Position numbers and translations under genes: made by a program. From positions 482,001-546,000 of the forward strand of contig BROG01000368.1 of NCBI GenBank assembly GCA_030159075.1: 64,000 nucleotides of DNA, in the 5' to 3' direction. This DNA comes from Atrina japonica. Taxonomy: Eukaryota; Mollusca; Bivalvia; Pterioida; Pinnidae. The notes beneath the pieces are model-generated. The model was not told the DNA's origin and made no database searches. It was given only the letters and a program-made list of their open reading frames with translations. Positions 25,801 to 40,800 of this stretch are shown piece by piece (position 1 is the first letter of the stretch; the number at the start of each line of letters is the position of its first letter).

Positions 25801-28800
25801 AAAGTGAAATGACCATGTGTATAACATACCTACATGTAAGATCGGTATTGTTACACCTGGCAAATAGAAAGTGACATGACCATGTGTTCAACATACCTAC
25901 ATGTAAGGTCGGTATTGTTACACCTGTCAGATAGAAAGTGACATGAACATGTGAACATCATACCTACATGTAAGGTGGGTATTGTTACACCTGTCATATA
26001 GAAAGTGACATGACCATGTGAACAACATACCTACATGTAAGGTGGGTATTGTTACACCTGGCAAATAGAAAGTGACATGACCATGTGTTCAACATACCTA
26101 CATGTAAGGTCGGTATTGTTACATCTGGCATATAGAAATGAAATGACCATGTGTATAACATACCTACATGTAAGGTGGGTATTGTTACACCTGGCAAATA
26201 GAAAGTGACATGACCATGTGTTCAACATACCTACATGTAAGGTCGGTATTGTTACACCTGTCAGACAGAAAGTGACATGACCATGTGTACAACATACTTA
26301 CATGTAAGGTGGGTATTGTTACACCTGGCAAACAGAGAGTGAAATGACCATGTATATAACATACCTACATGTAAGGTGGGTATTGTTACACCTGTAAGAT
26401 AGAAAGTGAAGTGATCAGCTTGCTACTATCACATGTTTCTTTTTCTGATAAACAGAGAAGTGTTCCAAAAAATTCAGAAGTTGAAACATTGCACAGTGGC
26501 CGAATGACAGTAGGAAGCAGATCTCTTTGTTTTTGTTTTGGAAGGTGCTTTATATCTAGGGTTTTGGAATAAATTTTGGATTTATTATGGATGAAATATT
26601 CATTCTCTGTTTGTTGCTGATTGTATGTTGCAGGAAACTTCACGCGAGGCACAGATGTTTATATTTGTTGAAAAGTACAGGTAAGACTAAGTCCATGATT
26701 TTTTTTCAGCCTCTGGGACTTCTCAAGTTTTGTGTTGAGCATACAGATATACAATGATGACTATCCACCTTTTATACCTGTTGCGGGACTTGTTTTCCAG
26801 TGAAACAATTACAAATATGTCTGGTGTTGGGAGATGAAGTGGGAATGTTTCAAAACATTTTTTTAACATATTTTTTTTATATTAAAAGTTCAAAAGTTTT
26901 TTATGATCCTAGTTCAGCTTTAAGCAACATACCAAAGTCTAAAATTTACAAATGTAAAAACGAACAAACAGAGAAAAAAGTCCCATGTCAGCATTTATCA
27001 CAGTGTGTGTGTGAGAGATTGTCTGTCCATGTGTGTGTGTGTGTGTGTGTGTGAGAGATTGTCTGTACATGTGTGTGTGAGAGATTGTCTGTACATGTGT
27101 GTATGTGTGTGTGTGAGAGAGATTGTCTGTACATGTGTGTGAGAGATTGTCTGTACATGTGTGTGTGTGTGAGAGATTGTCTGTACATGTGTGTGTGTGA
27201 GAGATTGTCTGTACATGTGTGTATGTGTGTGTGTGAGATTGTCTGTACATGTGTGTGTGAGAGATTGTACATGTGTGTGTGTGAGATTGTCTGTACATGT
27301 GTGTGTGAGAGATTGTCTGTACATGTGTGTGTGTGTGAGAGATTGTCTGTACATGTGTGTGTGAGAGATTGTCTGTACATGTGTGTGTGTGTGATTGTCT
27401 GTACATGTGTGTGTGAGAGATTGTCTGTGCATGTGTGTGTGTGATTGTACATGTGTGTGTGAGAGATTGTCTGTACATGTGTGTGTGTATGTGTGATTGT
27501 CTGTACATGTGTGTGTGTGAGATTGTCTGTACATGTGTGTGTGTGTGTGTGATTGTCTGTACATGTGTGTGTGAGAGATTGTCTATACATGTGTGTGTGT
27601 GTGATTGTCTGTACATGTGTGTGTGAGAGATTGTCTGTACATGTGTGTGTGTGTGATTGTCTGTACATGTGTGTGTGAGATTGTCTGTACATGTGTGTGT
27701 GTGTGTGAGATTGTCTGTACATGTGTGTGTGTGATTGTCTGTACATGTGTGTGTGTGATTGTCTACATGTGTGTGTGAGAAATTGTCTGTACATGTGTGT
27801 GTGTGTGTGTGATTGTCTGTACATGTGTGTGTGAGAGATTGTCTGTACATGTGTGTGTGTGATTGTCTGTACATGTGTGTGTGAGAGATTGTCTGTACAT
27901 GTGTGTGTGTGTGAGATTGTCTGTACATGTGTGTGTAGGTGTGCTGGCATGTGTTTATGCATATGTGTGTGACACATAAACAAAGAGAGGGAAAGAGATA
28001 AAAGCAGCATGAATTAAAGGCAGAGTGAGAGACAAATTGTGATCTGTTAATAGCGTCAAAGAATTATAATATGCCATACCTGATACTGGTCCTATATGTT
28101 GTAAAAGTGATATACTGTGATATATCGTACCGGATACTGGTTCTATATGTTGTAGAAGTGATGTACTATGATATATCGTACCTTATACTGGTTCTATATG
28201 TTGTAGAAGTGATGTACTGTGATATATCGTACCTGATACTGATTCTATATGTTGTAGAAGTGATGTACTGTGATATATCGTACCTGATACTGGTCCTATA
28301 TGTTGTAGAAGTGATGTACTGTGATATATTGTATCCTATACTTGTTTTATATGTTGCAGAAGTGATGCACTGTAATATATCGTATCCTATACTGGTCCTA
28401 TATGTTGTATAAGTGATGTACTGTGATATATCGTACCTGATACTGGTTCTATATGTTGTAGAAGTGATGTACTGTGATATATCGTACCTGATACTGGTTC
28501 TATATGTTGTAGAAGTGATGTACTGTGATGGGGAAGATTATTCAGATTCCAGGGATGTCTGTAATTCAAAACAAGAATTTTGAGAGAAATGATGAATAAT
28601 AATACCTGTAACTTACCTGTGAAATCATTAGTAAATTAGGTTTGATTTGATTTGATTTGATTTGTTGTTTTACGCCATACTCAACAATTTTTCAGTCATA
28701 TGATGGCGTCCAGTTTTTATTGGTGGAGGAGAAACCCCGGTTACCCGGGTAAAGACCACCAATCTTTCGCAGGAAAACTGGCAAACTTTCCCACTTAATT

Positions 28801-31800
28801 CCAAATGACCCTAGTGGGATTCGAACCAGAGGTGAGTAAATTAGGAGCAATTACAAAACTAAATAAACTGTAACTAAATGGACTGACAAACACTGGCAAA
28901 ATTTATATGTCTCCTCTGGGTTAAGGGGTAGAGGACTAATTAATGTACTGACAAAGACAGAAAAAATTTACAAGTCTCCTCTGGTCTCATGGGTAGAGAA
29001 CTAATACTTGAAAGAAATACCAATAAGTTCTACACAAAAATCACAGTAAGAGCATGCCCAAGATATCCCTTATGTAACAGGAGTATCCACTGAACTCTAC
29101 AAAAACCATCAATAAACTGAATTAATGAAAAGAAAATTGCCATCTTTTTACCAAAGGATCTTAGTGGGTGACAAAGACCCACCACAACTTTCAGGTATGT
29201 TGAAAGGTACACTTAAAACATGTTCAATACTTAGAAATTCAACAAAACTGCTGTATGTAATGCTACCTTAATCTATAAATAAACTAACACTACAATATTG
29301 TTTTTTATAATGCCTATAGAGTATATTTAATCTGTCAAAGGCCCAGTACCCAGATGGTGATTATCATTTTTGTTATAAAGATTAATGTTATGTCTCTTAC
29401 AAAAATCAATCCCATAAATGACCAACTTTTTACAAGTCCATTACAAAGATCTGATCATAGTGGTTGATTAAATTTGCTAGAAATATCTTGAAACATTCAT
29501 ATGTTGTAAAAATGTTTTATAGACCTTTTCAAGATTACCTTGTTCCAGTAACTTTGGATGACATAATAATACAGATTCCTGTAAAATGATATACTGTATA
29601 AGCAGAAATTTTAGTGAGGATTCAATTTTAGTATTATTAGATCGCTAAAATTGAATACCGATTACAATTCATTCTCGACAGATAAGAGTTATCTTGTTTT
29701 AATAATAAAATTGGTATAATTACTTCTAGCTAAAATTATACCATATTTTGGGGACAAAACGCTAAATTTCTTCAAAGTAACTGATTGTTCCCTGATGTCA
29801 TTTTCAGGAATATGTATCATTTTGATGTCCAATTTTACAGGAACACAGTTATTGTGAAAAGTCTATTTGCAAAAATCAAATGAAAAAAATACTGATAAGT
29901 TTTTGATTTTGCATATTTCTCCTGTCATTAAAATGGAAATCAATTTTCAATGAACAAAATCTTGTGTTAATTGTTGACATAAATGTTCACAGGAGAATCT
30001 TAAACAAAGAGCCATAACTTACTTTGAATACACATTCTCTTTTTTGGATGGGAACATGCTACAGTTTTGTGTTTTGGTATCAACATGGCTACCATGTACG
30101 ACAACATATCTAGTTCTCTCATTTACGATGTTCCAGAATTCTTTCTGAAAGATGAAGACGGTTTAAATTACAGACAAAGATCCATGGTTTAGCTTCCTTT
30201 TGTCATTAAGTTCAAGAGTATTCATCCAAGACAATTTTCAACAAACTTTTAAAATAATATATAACAAGCTTTATGATACTATACAGACACAAGAGGCATC
30301 TCTACCAGTAGTTTTTGTGTTATTTCTTACCGAGATTTTTAAATATTTTTTTGTTTTATTGGTGTTTTTTCAGTTATATGGTGGCGGCCAGTTTTTAATG
30401 GTGGAGGAGAGAATCTGGTTACATTTTACCTAGGAAAAGACCAACGACCTTCTGCAAAGGCTTTGCTTTCAGGGTTGAGTAAGCATGAATAGCTAGAGGT
30501 CTAAATATGAGACCAGGTCAAATTGAATTTTTGTCATCCTGCACAAGAATTTAACAAAACCTTATTCCATGTTCAGACCTCAAAATACAGAGTAAATTTG
30601 ATATTTATGAAATAATACTTAAAATATCATTTATAAATTTCCGATTTCACCGTATTTAAAACCAAACCAAAATGTTAATACCCTGAGTGACACCTTTAAC
30701 GTTTTTTTCTTTTTATTGTAATTTGTAAGTCTTATTTCATATTCCCTTGAAACATTAAATAAGTAAGAATTTACTATGTCCATGCCGTGTGATACAAATC
30801 AAAGTTTTTTACCTCTATTTGTTTTGTATTGAGTGGTTCATCCTTTGCAAGCATTGAAGCCGTATTTCTTGCCATTCGGCTAAATGCAGCCAGTGGCATA
30901 TTCTTTCCCTAAAATGATAAAAAAGCATTACATTTGTAGCAGAGATATCAAGGAGCTTATGATGGGTCCTTTATAGGTCATTGTTGACTTTTCATCTGAA
31001 CCAAAATTGTGATGCATTTATTTTAATTCTTAAATACATCTTAATTAATTATTATAATAATTAATACAATTTCCATACGCTTTGTATTTATCTAATTTCA
31101 TGTGTCCTTGAATGAAAAGGATTAAAAACTGAATCCCAACTGGTTTGAACCGTATTAACTGCTGGTGGTAAAATTTTATTTTGTTGTTGTTGTTTTGTTG
31201 CTTAACCTCCCACTCAAGAATCTTTCACTCATATGGAGACGTCACCAAATGCAGTGAAGGGCTTCAAATTTTGGCCTATGCTCGGCACTTACGGCCATTG
31301 AGCAATGAGGGTTCTTTAACATGCGACACCTATTGTGACACGGGACCTCGGTTTTTACTCTCTCATCAGAAGAACAGGAAACCAACCTGCTGCCGGCTTG
31401 CTTCAAACTGACGACCTCACAATCAAGAGTCGAGTGCCCTACCAACTGATCCAGGCTGGCTCAGGTAAAATTTGAAGTCAAAATGAAATTAATCTTAGCT
31501 TCTGATATAAACCATACCAGGAATCAGATGCTGAACCTTCACCTTATGAGCAAATGCATTTTTATTTTACAACTGAACCACTGTCAGTTTTTTCTAACTT
31601 GTACGACATCAACATCTATATGCAGAAACTTGTAAGATATCAATGTCTTTACTTACTTTGATGACACAGTCATCCTCTTGATCCTCTTTTTTGACTTTCT
31701 GTCGATCGGCTTTGACTTGAGTCTCTAATTTGGCTTTGTCCTCCTCAGACAAATCATTGAAGGACAACAGGAACTTACAGTATGCGTCATAGAGCTTGCT

Positions 31801-34800
31801 GCCTCGGTCTTGAGCCTGTTATAGTAGATGAACAAATTTGGGAAAAAATTATATTACAAGTAAAACTGAATCAGTTATGGCTATGTTTAGAAGGCCATGA
31901 ACTGACATAATGTAAGAAAGGGCCCTCCAGGTCGGTCAAGTCCCAGCTTTATCTCTGGAAGTTTCCTACCTCCTAAATTCTGGGTCCATGGCCTGGAAAA
32001 TTGGGAAAATATATGTTTGAACAAAAACTGAAAAACTGGATTTGAAACGTTTGTTTGAAAACAGTTTTTCTTTACTCTGAAACTCCAAATTGGAAATTTT
32101 TGCATATTTTGGGGGAAATACAAGCCTTTTACACATCGGGAATTGATCCTCTAACCGTACCCTAAAACGGCCTTGAAAAGTCCCAGTATCTACAAAATTC
32201 GGAAATTAAAATTCTTAACCTAGAGATGCTGTATACCAAACTTAATGAGAATTTATCAACAAGTTTCGCAGAAATTTAAAAATTTCAAAAGTTAAATGTG
32301 CTGCACAGCACATAATGATAGAAAACAACATATTGCTGAGTGACTCGGATAAACTATAAACAGATTTAACAAAACAAAAGCCTATTTTTTACCTAAACAT
32401 TATACTGAATGAATATGGTACCTTGGACATTTAGTCACACAGCCCTACAAACACATTTGAATAGTCTGTGTCATTGATTTTCAGTGAATCCATTCTTTTC
32501 AAGGATAGATGGGTAGCACAATATGTTTTATACTATACAGAAATGCAGGGTTTGCTCTTTATTTCAGCAAAGTAGTTCTATATTTACCATTTTTGGAATA
32601 AACATTGCATCTGCTATTTTGGTCCATTTTTTCTTTTCAATGACATTCTGTATACCTCCAAATTTTTGGACTGTGGATGAAAGAACACTGAGATCTATCT
32701 CTACTGCTCCTGCCTAGAAAAACAAATATTGTTGTTAAACAGTGAGTAAGTGACATCAGATAAAGTCTTTACTAAACATTTTAACTTTGTTATATATAAA
32801 TGTCCTTTGTGTTTGTCATATAACAGACATAACATAGATATGTTTGCTGGATATGCCCCCATTTTATTCACTTTTGGCCTATTTAGCTGACATTTGTATG
32901 TCACAGACTGTAAACCTGGATAATTTTGCCCCCATTTTATTTTTGATTTTTGCTTTCTGTCCCCATTTGTATTTTACCTGGATAATTTTGCCCCCATTTT
33001 ATTTTTGACCCCTTTTGGCCTATTTTTGGCTTTCTGTCGCTGACAAAAAGGCAAAAATAACCAAGGGCAAAAATATTTTCACAGGCTGGATAAAGCCCCC
33101 ATTTTATTTTTGACCCCTTTTGACCATTCTGTATATCACAGATAACTGATAATTTTGCCCCATTTTATTTTAGACCCCTTAAAAAAACTTGCCATAGATA
33201 CAACCAATTGGGGGTCAGAAAATGTTCTAGTCATATGATAATTAATGTTGTCTTGATGTATCTTAGTTCTGCATTTGTATGACTATGAAGGGCAAAATGA
33301 TACAGGGAAATGACCTTAACAAACAAACAGTTTAAGTTTAATGACATTTATGACTTCCGGAAATCTGTGTCAATTTGCTGTTCATTGTCATAGGACTGCA
33401 GTTATCAAGAAAAAGTCGATTTACAAAGAAACTGTCCTATGACCTCTCTTTGTGTATTTTGATTCACTTGAACCTGAGCTAATGGGCCAATATATTATTC
33501 TTCTACCACTGAAATGTGGTCTTACAAGGCAGGTGATCCCTCAAACGAGGGTTTATTTAAAGAATTATTTAACGAAATGGTTTTAAAATTGTTGTCTCAA
33601 AACAGGTGGTCTCTCATGACAGGTTCCTCAGTACTAGCCTGGGGTTTCTGGGTATTTTCTCAAATGCAACAAAGGTATTCTCTATCATTGAAAACTGTCC
33701 CCCATTTATGGTGTATAAAACTGACCAGCCTCTTACCGAGGGTATCTGCATTTGTTCTGAGGGATTATGGATCTCCAGATGTTTCCTGATACACTCTAAC
33801 TCTTGTACTGTTGGTCCAAATCTGTAAACCAAAATAGAATAGTTAATTATAGAACTTTAAATATTGATTATGACAAGCATATTGGCAAAGTGATTAAAAA
33901 CATATACCATAGACCTTTTTGAGTTGTTCCATTCCGTTTAGTTTTGTCAGAATGGTTTTTACTCAGATCACATGACTTCAACAGAAAGTTGGCCAAGGTC
34001 AATTTCGGTTTCATAATATTTGCATTGACAACATTTAGTGATATCATGTTTCTATTCATCTGGAGGGAATAAAGTTTAGATACATATTTGGTCTTGAAAA
34101 GGTGACAAGTGACGTCACTTTCATGCAGGCTGCTTTTCAAGATTGGCAACAATCACTGCATGATACCCACATTCCAGGTCGTATATATATATATACGACA
34201 AACGGCTTAACTGGAAGTGACGCTGATCTACTTTTTTTTTTTGAAACAGCATATTATTATGATGAACTATGACGGATCGAAACAAAAAAAAAAGAAAGTC
34301 TATTGTTTTCAAAACTAATTATAAATATAAGTATAAGCTAAAATGTTCATGTGTAAATTACTGAAAAAGCGCCAACTTTCTAATGCGCTTAAATTCTGTC
34401 CATTCGAGTCTGCTTCAACGACAGCTTCTACTTTCATTTTCTGAATAATTGAAAAATTCATTTGTTTTTGGGTTGAATATAAAGAGACTTGGATTTATAG
34501 TACGATGATATAAAATGATGAATAGCAGATGGATATAAACTAGCAATGGAAAGTCTACTAGCTACTTTGCTTACACGAAATTTCCATATTCATGAACTGA
34601 TCTTAATTACATTGTGTTCCAACAGATTAGAAACACAAGTACTGTATGTAAAAAGCAGGAATAAACAGAACTACAAGTTATTTCATTCATTAGATTACTG
34701 GCATGTAAACTAAATTCAATTTCATTTTTTCACCAAAATACTTCACTCTTCTATAAAAGTATAATTCTAACATTGGAGTACATTGTATAAGTCTTAGTGC

Positions 34801-37800
34801 AAATGCATCAACTAAAACAAGTAGTAACGCCCACAAAAATTATCCTCCAATAGCGCTAAAGCATTACCCATATATAAACCTTCCAAATCAATTTGGTTGA
34901 GATCTGTTGAAAAATGTAGAATTGAGAGTGCTAACAACAATATTATTGTTAATGAACAAATGGAAGGACAGATGCAGTGAGACGGTTCCGCATCATCTGA
35001 TGCGGGGCCATCATTAAGTAAAATGTCTAAAACTCAACACTTTTCTGGGTTTAAATGGTTGATATATGAAACTTTTATGTGAAAGAAAATACACTGTTAC
35101 CTTTTGAACATCCTATGAACATACTGCTTTTGAGATGTAAAGCGAATATCCTCACTTATTTTCCCCTCCATCTGCAAATGATAAAATTATCATCAAAATA
35201 TCTGTTCAAGCAAAAACTTCAAACAGAAGATGAGTGCAGCAGCTGTTACACAAAATTAAAGAAATTCTTTAGACTCTTCTATCCCATTTAACTTATTCAG
35301 AGTTATCTCCCTTACTACACATACTTTGGAAAAACACCGGCTTTGTTTACAACATGGGCGCAGACATTTTGGACACCCAAAGTTGTGCGGAGGGTAAAAT
35401 GAGCCCAGCGAGCTGATTGGTCATTAAATGAAAAAAATTAGTTTTGCCATTTATAGGGTTGACGGTTGAAAATTGAAAGGGAGGGGCCATATGAGAATAG
35501 ATATTTTCCTTTGGTGCATACTACGAGTTGTAAACAAGTGAAAATTTGAAGTAAAAATGCAACGGCAACCTATACTTTTGATTGCAAATTTTGTTATCAA
35601 AAATATTGATCTTCCACCACAGGGTACTTATTTGACCCAGATATAATAAACATGGGAGTGACAGTGACCTGAAGTTTTGTAAATTAGCATTGAGGCCTAT
35701 GGGAAAATATTTTGGTGGTGTCTGTCCTATAGAGAAATTCACATTTGACACATGTAGGCTGGATGAAGCCTTAAAGTAAGCCATTTCTCTCATTTTTATC
35801 ACCCAAATTGCAATTCATTCACTTTTACTCATACTTTTAAACAGATCTGAGGGTCTCTATGAAATGGGGCACCTGTTGGGGGTCCACAAGGTGCAAATTT
35901 AATAGGTGTGCTGCCTCTAAAAACATTTATTATGCATTTGTTGCATATTGAGATCTCTTAATTTTATCAGTATGTTTTATATTACACCTAAAACTAATAT
36001 TTTATCATTTATTGGTCAAAATTTCATCTGTTCTTGGAAAATTAAAGTATACCCCCACCCTCTCCTACAAACATGCACATGTTCTTTTATAAATAAATCA
36101 TATAGTTATGGTTATGCATAGTGACTAATTTTAGCAAGATATTTTGGAAATGATGTTTCTATTGTAGATTTTAACTCATTTGAATTAAAAATCAGACCTT
36201 TTTGAGGTAAAAACTGGTTAATTTTCTTTTTTTGAGGGCAAAATCTCCTGCATTTCAGCATTTAAGTCTCATCAGTAAAATATTTCATCATGCCATATAC
36301 ACTGTAAACAGTATAAAAATTAATTTAGATACCCCCCCCCCCCTTTATGCTGATCTGTACACAAGAATTTCCATATTGTGGTTAGGTCATACTGTGTTAA
36401 ATTTGGGTAATAAAAATTTGTAAATAAAAAATTTCTTTAGAAATAGGGCGTTTTAAATTTTTTTCATAATCTATCAACATTTTAACCTGTAGAAGGAATA
36501 TTTCAATTTTTTAAATCCAGCAAATATTGTCCAATAAGAGATTTTTATCTTCTTATTATTATACTCAAGTACCTGTAAAGATAATTACAAAGTATCAATT
36601 ATATATTTTTCTGTATTAACGCATCTAATATTCATTCAAGTTGCATGTTTTCATAAGTTTTCTAAATTTTCAGTCATGCATTTTTTGTTTGAATCACATT
36701 TTTCCACCCACCCCCCTCCAGTATACCAGACAAAAATTAACACCTGATATTGACTTTTACTGGTTTCAAAACTTAGTATAATTAAAATTTGACTTAATTT
36801 TTCACCTGAAACAGAACTATACATATGTCATATCCTTTTAAAAGCAATTTGACTATCATTTTGCACCATTTAAGTGTCAGTCATTTTAAAGTCAGACTCA
36901 ATTATCTGCCCTCTGTACTTAATTACTTACATCATGAGACTGTAATTAAGAGATGAAACAAAAACATGGACATGTCTGAAAATGATTACATAACATATTT
37001 TATATAAATGAACACAATAAGTCTATACATTCATTCCTTGTCAATAAAAGCAATTTGATGATATAAAAAATGACATGGTTTACTATTAAGTGAGCTTTAG
37101 AAATTCTTTTTTACTTCTGGTGCCTAATTGGTTCCATGCTCATTAAGCAATGATCCATTAAGCTTTTTGTGAAGAAAATGGTTTGTCACTTTTTCCATTA
37201 TTAAGGGGTACCTTCTACCCTTATTTGATATCATGGTCAATATTGGTAAATATTCAAAATAATGAAGTATATGTGTTACAAACAATTCTGAATGAAAATC
37301 ATGAAAGAAAAACAGACAACTTCTTCATATAATGCATTTATTTGTTAATATCAATGAATGGGATTGAGAGGTAGGGGTGTGACACATTATAGACTGTTTT
37401 TCTCTTCATGTTGGGTTCCCATCCTCATTATTAAGAACAGTTAGTGAGATTTCCAAAAAATGCAAAATGATATTTTTGGAAATGTTTTGGATAAATCTAT
37501 AGGAAAAACACAACATGGGCGCAGACATTTTGGACACCCAAAGTTGTGCGGAGGGTAAAATGAGCCCAGCGAGCTGATTGGTCATTAAATGAAAAAATTA
37601 GTTTTGCCATTAATAAGTGAAATAAAGGTGATAAAAAAGATACATGAATATTGGTAGTACTTTGGAAATTATAGGGTTGACGGTTGAAAATTGAAAGGGA
37701 GGGGCCATATGAGAATAGATATTTTCCTTTGGTGCGGAATACTACGAGTTGTAAACAAGTGAAAATTTGAAGTAAAAATGCAACGGCAACCTATACTTTT

Positions 37801-40800
37801 GATTGCAAATTTTGTTATCAAAAATATTGATCTTCCACCACAGGGTACTTATTTGACCCAGATATAATAAACATGGGAGTGACAGTGACCTGAAGTTTTG
37901 TAAATTAGCATTGAGGCCTATGGGAAAATATTTGGTGGTGTCTGTCCATTTAACATCCAGTCATGTGACTTTGATACTCATGTAGGCTAAGTACATGTAG
38001 GAGTACATACAATATATGACGATGTAGAATAAATCCTGTGTTATGTCATACAATAAAATGGTAATGTATCCACTTGTAATAATCATTAGATCTTGCATAG
38101 AAAATGTTTGAGAGGCATCTTAATAAGTGGAAATATTTTTAAAATGTTATTCTCATTTTCATAGCTACATAGGAACTCTGACTGGTTTTTTTACACTCAT
38201 AGGAAAGGTCAGATTCCATTTTTCTTTGGTTTATAAATACATGTATAAGAATCATATTCAGGTAATAATGCTATGTCCTACAACTTTATATTCCTCTGCC
38301 ATGAAAAATTACAAGAGAGACAATGCACATCTGATATAGCATAACCTTTTTCTATGTTTCTCCACAAAATGTCTTTTAAAAACAAAAAGCTGTCTTACCT
38401 TCCAACTCCCTGGAGGAACAATTTTACACATTCCGTAAGGCTCAGCTCTGGAGGCAATACTTTGAATATACTGAACAGGTTCCAAGAATTCATCTTCAGT
38501 TGGGTAAAATGTTGGGACTTCTGTCATACTTGTTGACACATCTTTTGATGGCGATATTTGTTCTGATTTTATAAGTTTGGATTTTACAGAGGATTCTTTT
38601 TCTTGTGGCTTATATATCCTCCCTAAGTGTATAAAGATATGAATTACTTGTCATATGACAGGTACTTGATATGTGTCACAAAGTAGTCATGTCATAAAAT
38701 ATGTCATATGATAGGTACTTGGCATCTGTCAGATACTTATCATGTCATAAATATAGCGTAATAGAAATGTGTCAGATATGTTATGTCATAGATATGTTAT
38801 ATAATAGGAACTTGATGTGTCATAATTTCATGTCATAAAAGTATGTCATATGATAGGTACTTGACATGTGTCAGATACTTGTCATGTCATAAATACATCA
38901 TATAATAGGTAGCCTAATAGAAATTTGTCAGATAAGTGTCATGTCATAGATATGTCATATGACAGGACAGGAACTTGATATGTGGATATTTTCATGTCAT
39001 AAAAGAGGTACTTGATGTGTGTGTCAGATATATTTAGCCTAATATAAATTTGTCATAAATAGTATGTCATATCAGGACAGGAACTTGATAGGTATTTTCT
39101 TAAAAGTATGGCATTTGTCAGATACTTGTCACGCCATAAATATATCATATAACAGGTAGCCTAATAGAAATCTGTCAGATGTGTCATGTCACAGATATGT
39201 CATATGACAAGAACTTAATGTGTCAGATACATGTACTTGTCATGTCATAAATGTCATATGATAGGTACTTGATATACTTCAGATATTTGTCATATATGAG
39301 ATACTTTTCATGTCATAGACTTATCGTGTTCATCTACATGCCATATATCAGATAATTGTTATGTCAGACACTTGGCATATCCTCATATACTTGTCATGTG
39401 ATTTTTATCATGTCATCAATATAAATGTCAAGTTATGTCATAAATACTTCTCATGACATGTTAGATACTCCTCACAAATAAGATACTTGTCATGTCAGAT
39501 ACTTTTCACATGTGAAATACTTCTTCTCATATGCCAAATATTTCTGATGTTCAGGAACTTATGATATTCAGATACTTGTGATAAGCCAGACACTTGTGAT
39601 ATATAAGACACTAGAGATATATCAGACATTTGCCTATGTCTGATACTTGTGATATATCAGACACTTGTGATTTGTCAGACATTTGTGATATATAAGACAC
39701 TGGTGATATATGACACTTGTGAAATGTCTTACATTTGTGATTTTCAGACACTTGTTATATGTCAGACACTTTTGATATGCCAGACCCCGGTGAAATGCTA
39801 GATGTCAGAGAGTTGTGATATATTAGACATTTGTGATATACCAGACACTTGTGATATGTCAGGCATTTGTAAGTATGTCTGACAAATAAGACATGTCAGA
39901 TATTTGTTATAATTTAGATACTCTTCAAATGTGAAATAATTCTTGTCATCCGCCAAACACTTGTGAAATGTCAGACAATCGTAATATTTCAGACAAATGT
40001 GATATGCCAGACAATTGTGATATTCAGATGCTTTTGATATGCTGGACACATGCTGTAATATGTCAAACACTTGTGATATGCCAGACACTTGTGATACATC
40101 AGACATTTGTAATATGCCTGACATTTTGATATGTCAGAAACATGTGATATATCAAACAGTTCTGATATGTTAGTCACTTGTAATATATCAGACACTTGTG
40201 ATACATCAGATATTTTGATATGGCAGACCCTGATAATGTCAGACACTGATGTATCAAGACATGGTGATATGTTAGACACATGTGATATACCAGACACTTA
40301 GATATGTGAGGCACTTGTGACATGTCCGACATTAAAAAATGAAGTAATTCTTGAAATGTCAGACAATTGTAATATTCAGTTACCTGTGATACATCATACA
40401 TTTGTGATATGTCAGACACTTGTGATATATCAGACACTTGTGATATATCAGATACTTTTGATTTGCAAAATATTTGTTTTATGACTGGTATGTTAGGTAC
40501 TTGTTATTTGTAAGACACTTGTGCTATGTCAGACACTTGTAATATATCAGACACTTGTGATATATCAGACTTTTAATATGTCTGACAGTCGTGATATATC
40601 AGACACTTGTAATATGCCAGACTTATGTCTGATACTTGTGATATGTTAGACACTTGTTATTTGTCAGACATTTGTGATAGTCAAACACTTGTGATATGTC
40701 AGACATTTGTCCTATGTCTGATACTTGTAATATGTCAGAAACTTGTTATATGTCAGACATTTGTGCTATTTCAGACACTTGTGATGTCAGACATTTTGAT

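Noticed and set aside
26939..28010. Long open frames (up to 340 codons) of Thr/His/Cys repeats
   Set aside because: They read the (TG)n-based minisatellite on both strands and in several frames at once; low-complexity shadow inside JARID2 intron 14.
34045..34110. ARID-like peptide ([12 protein letters not shown])
   Set aside because: Initially taken as the missing ARID exon, but it has no donor in phase; the exon at 35101-35171 has both splice sites, the right phase and better similarity.
35349..37947. LTR retrotransposon with 0.4-kb LTRs
   Set aside because: The repeats lack TG...CA ends, a primer-binding site or polypurine tract, and the interior has no ORF.
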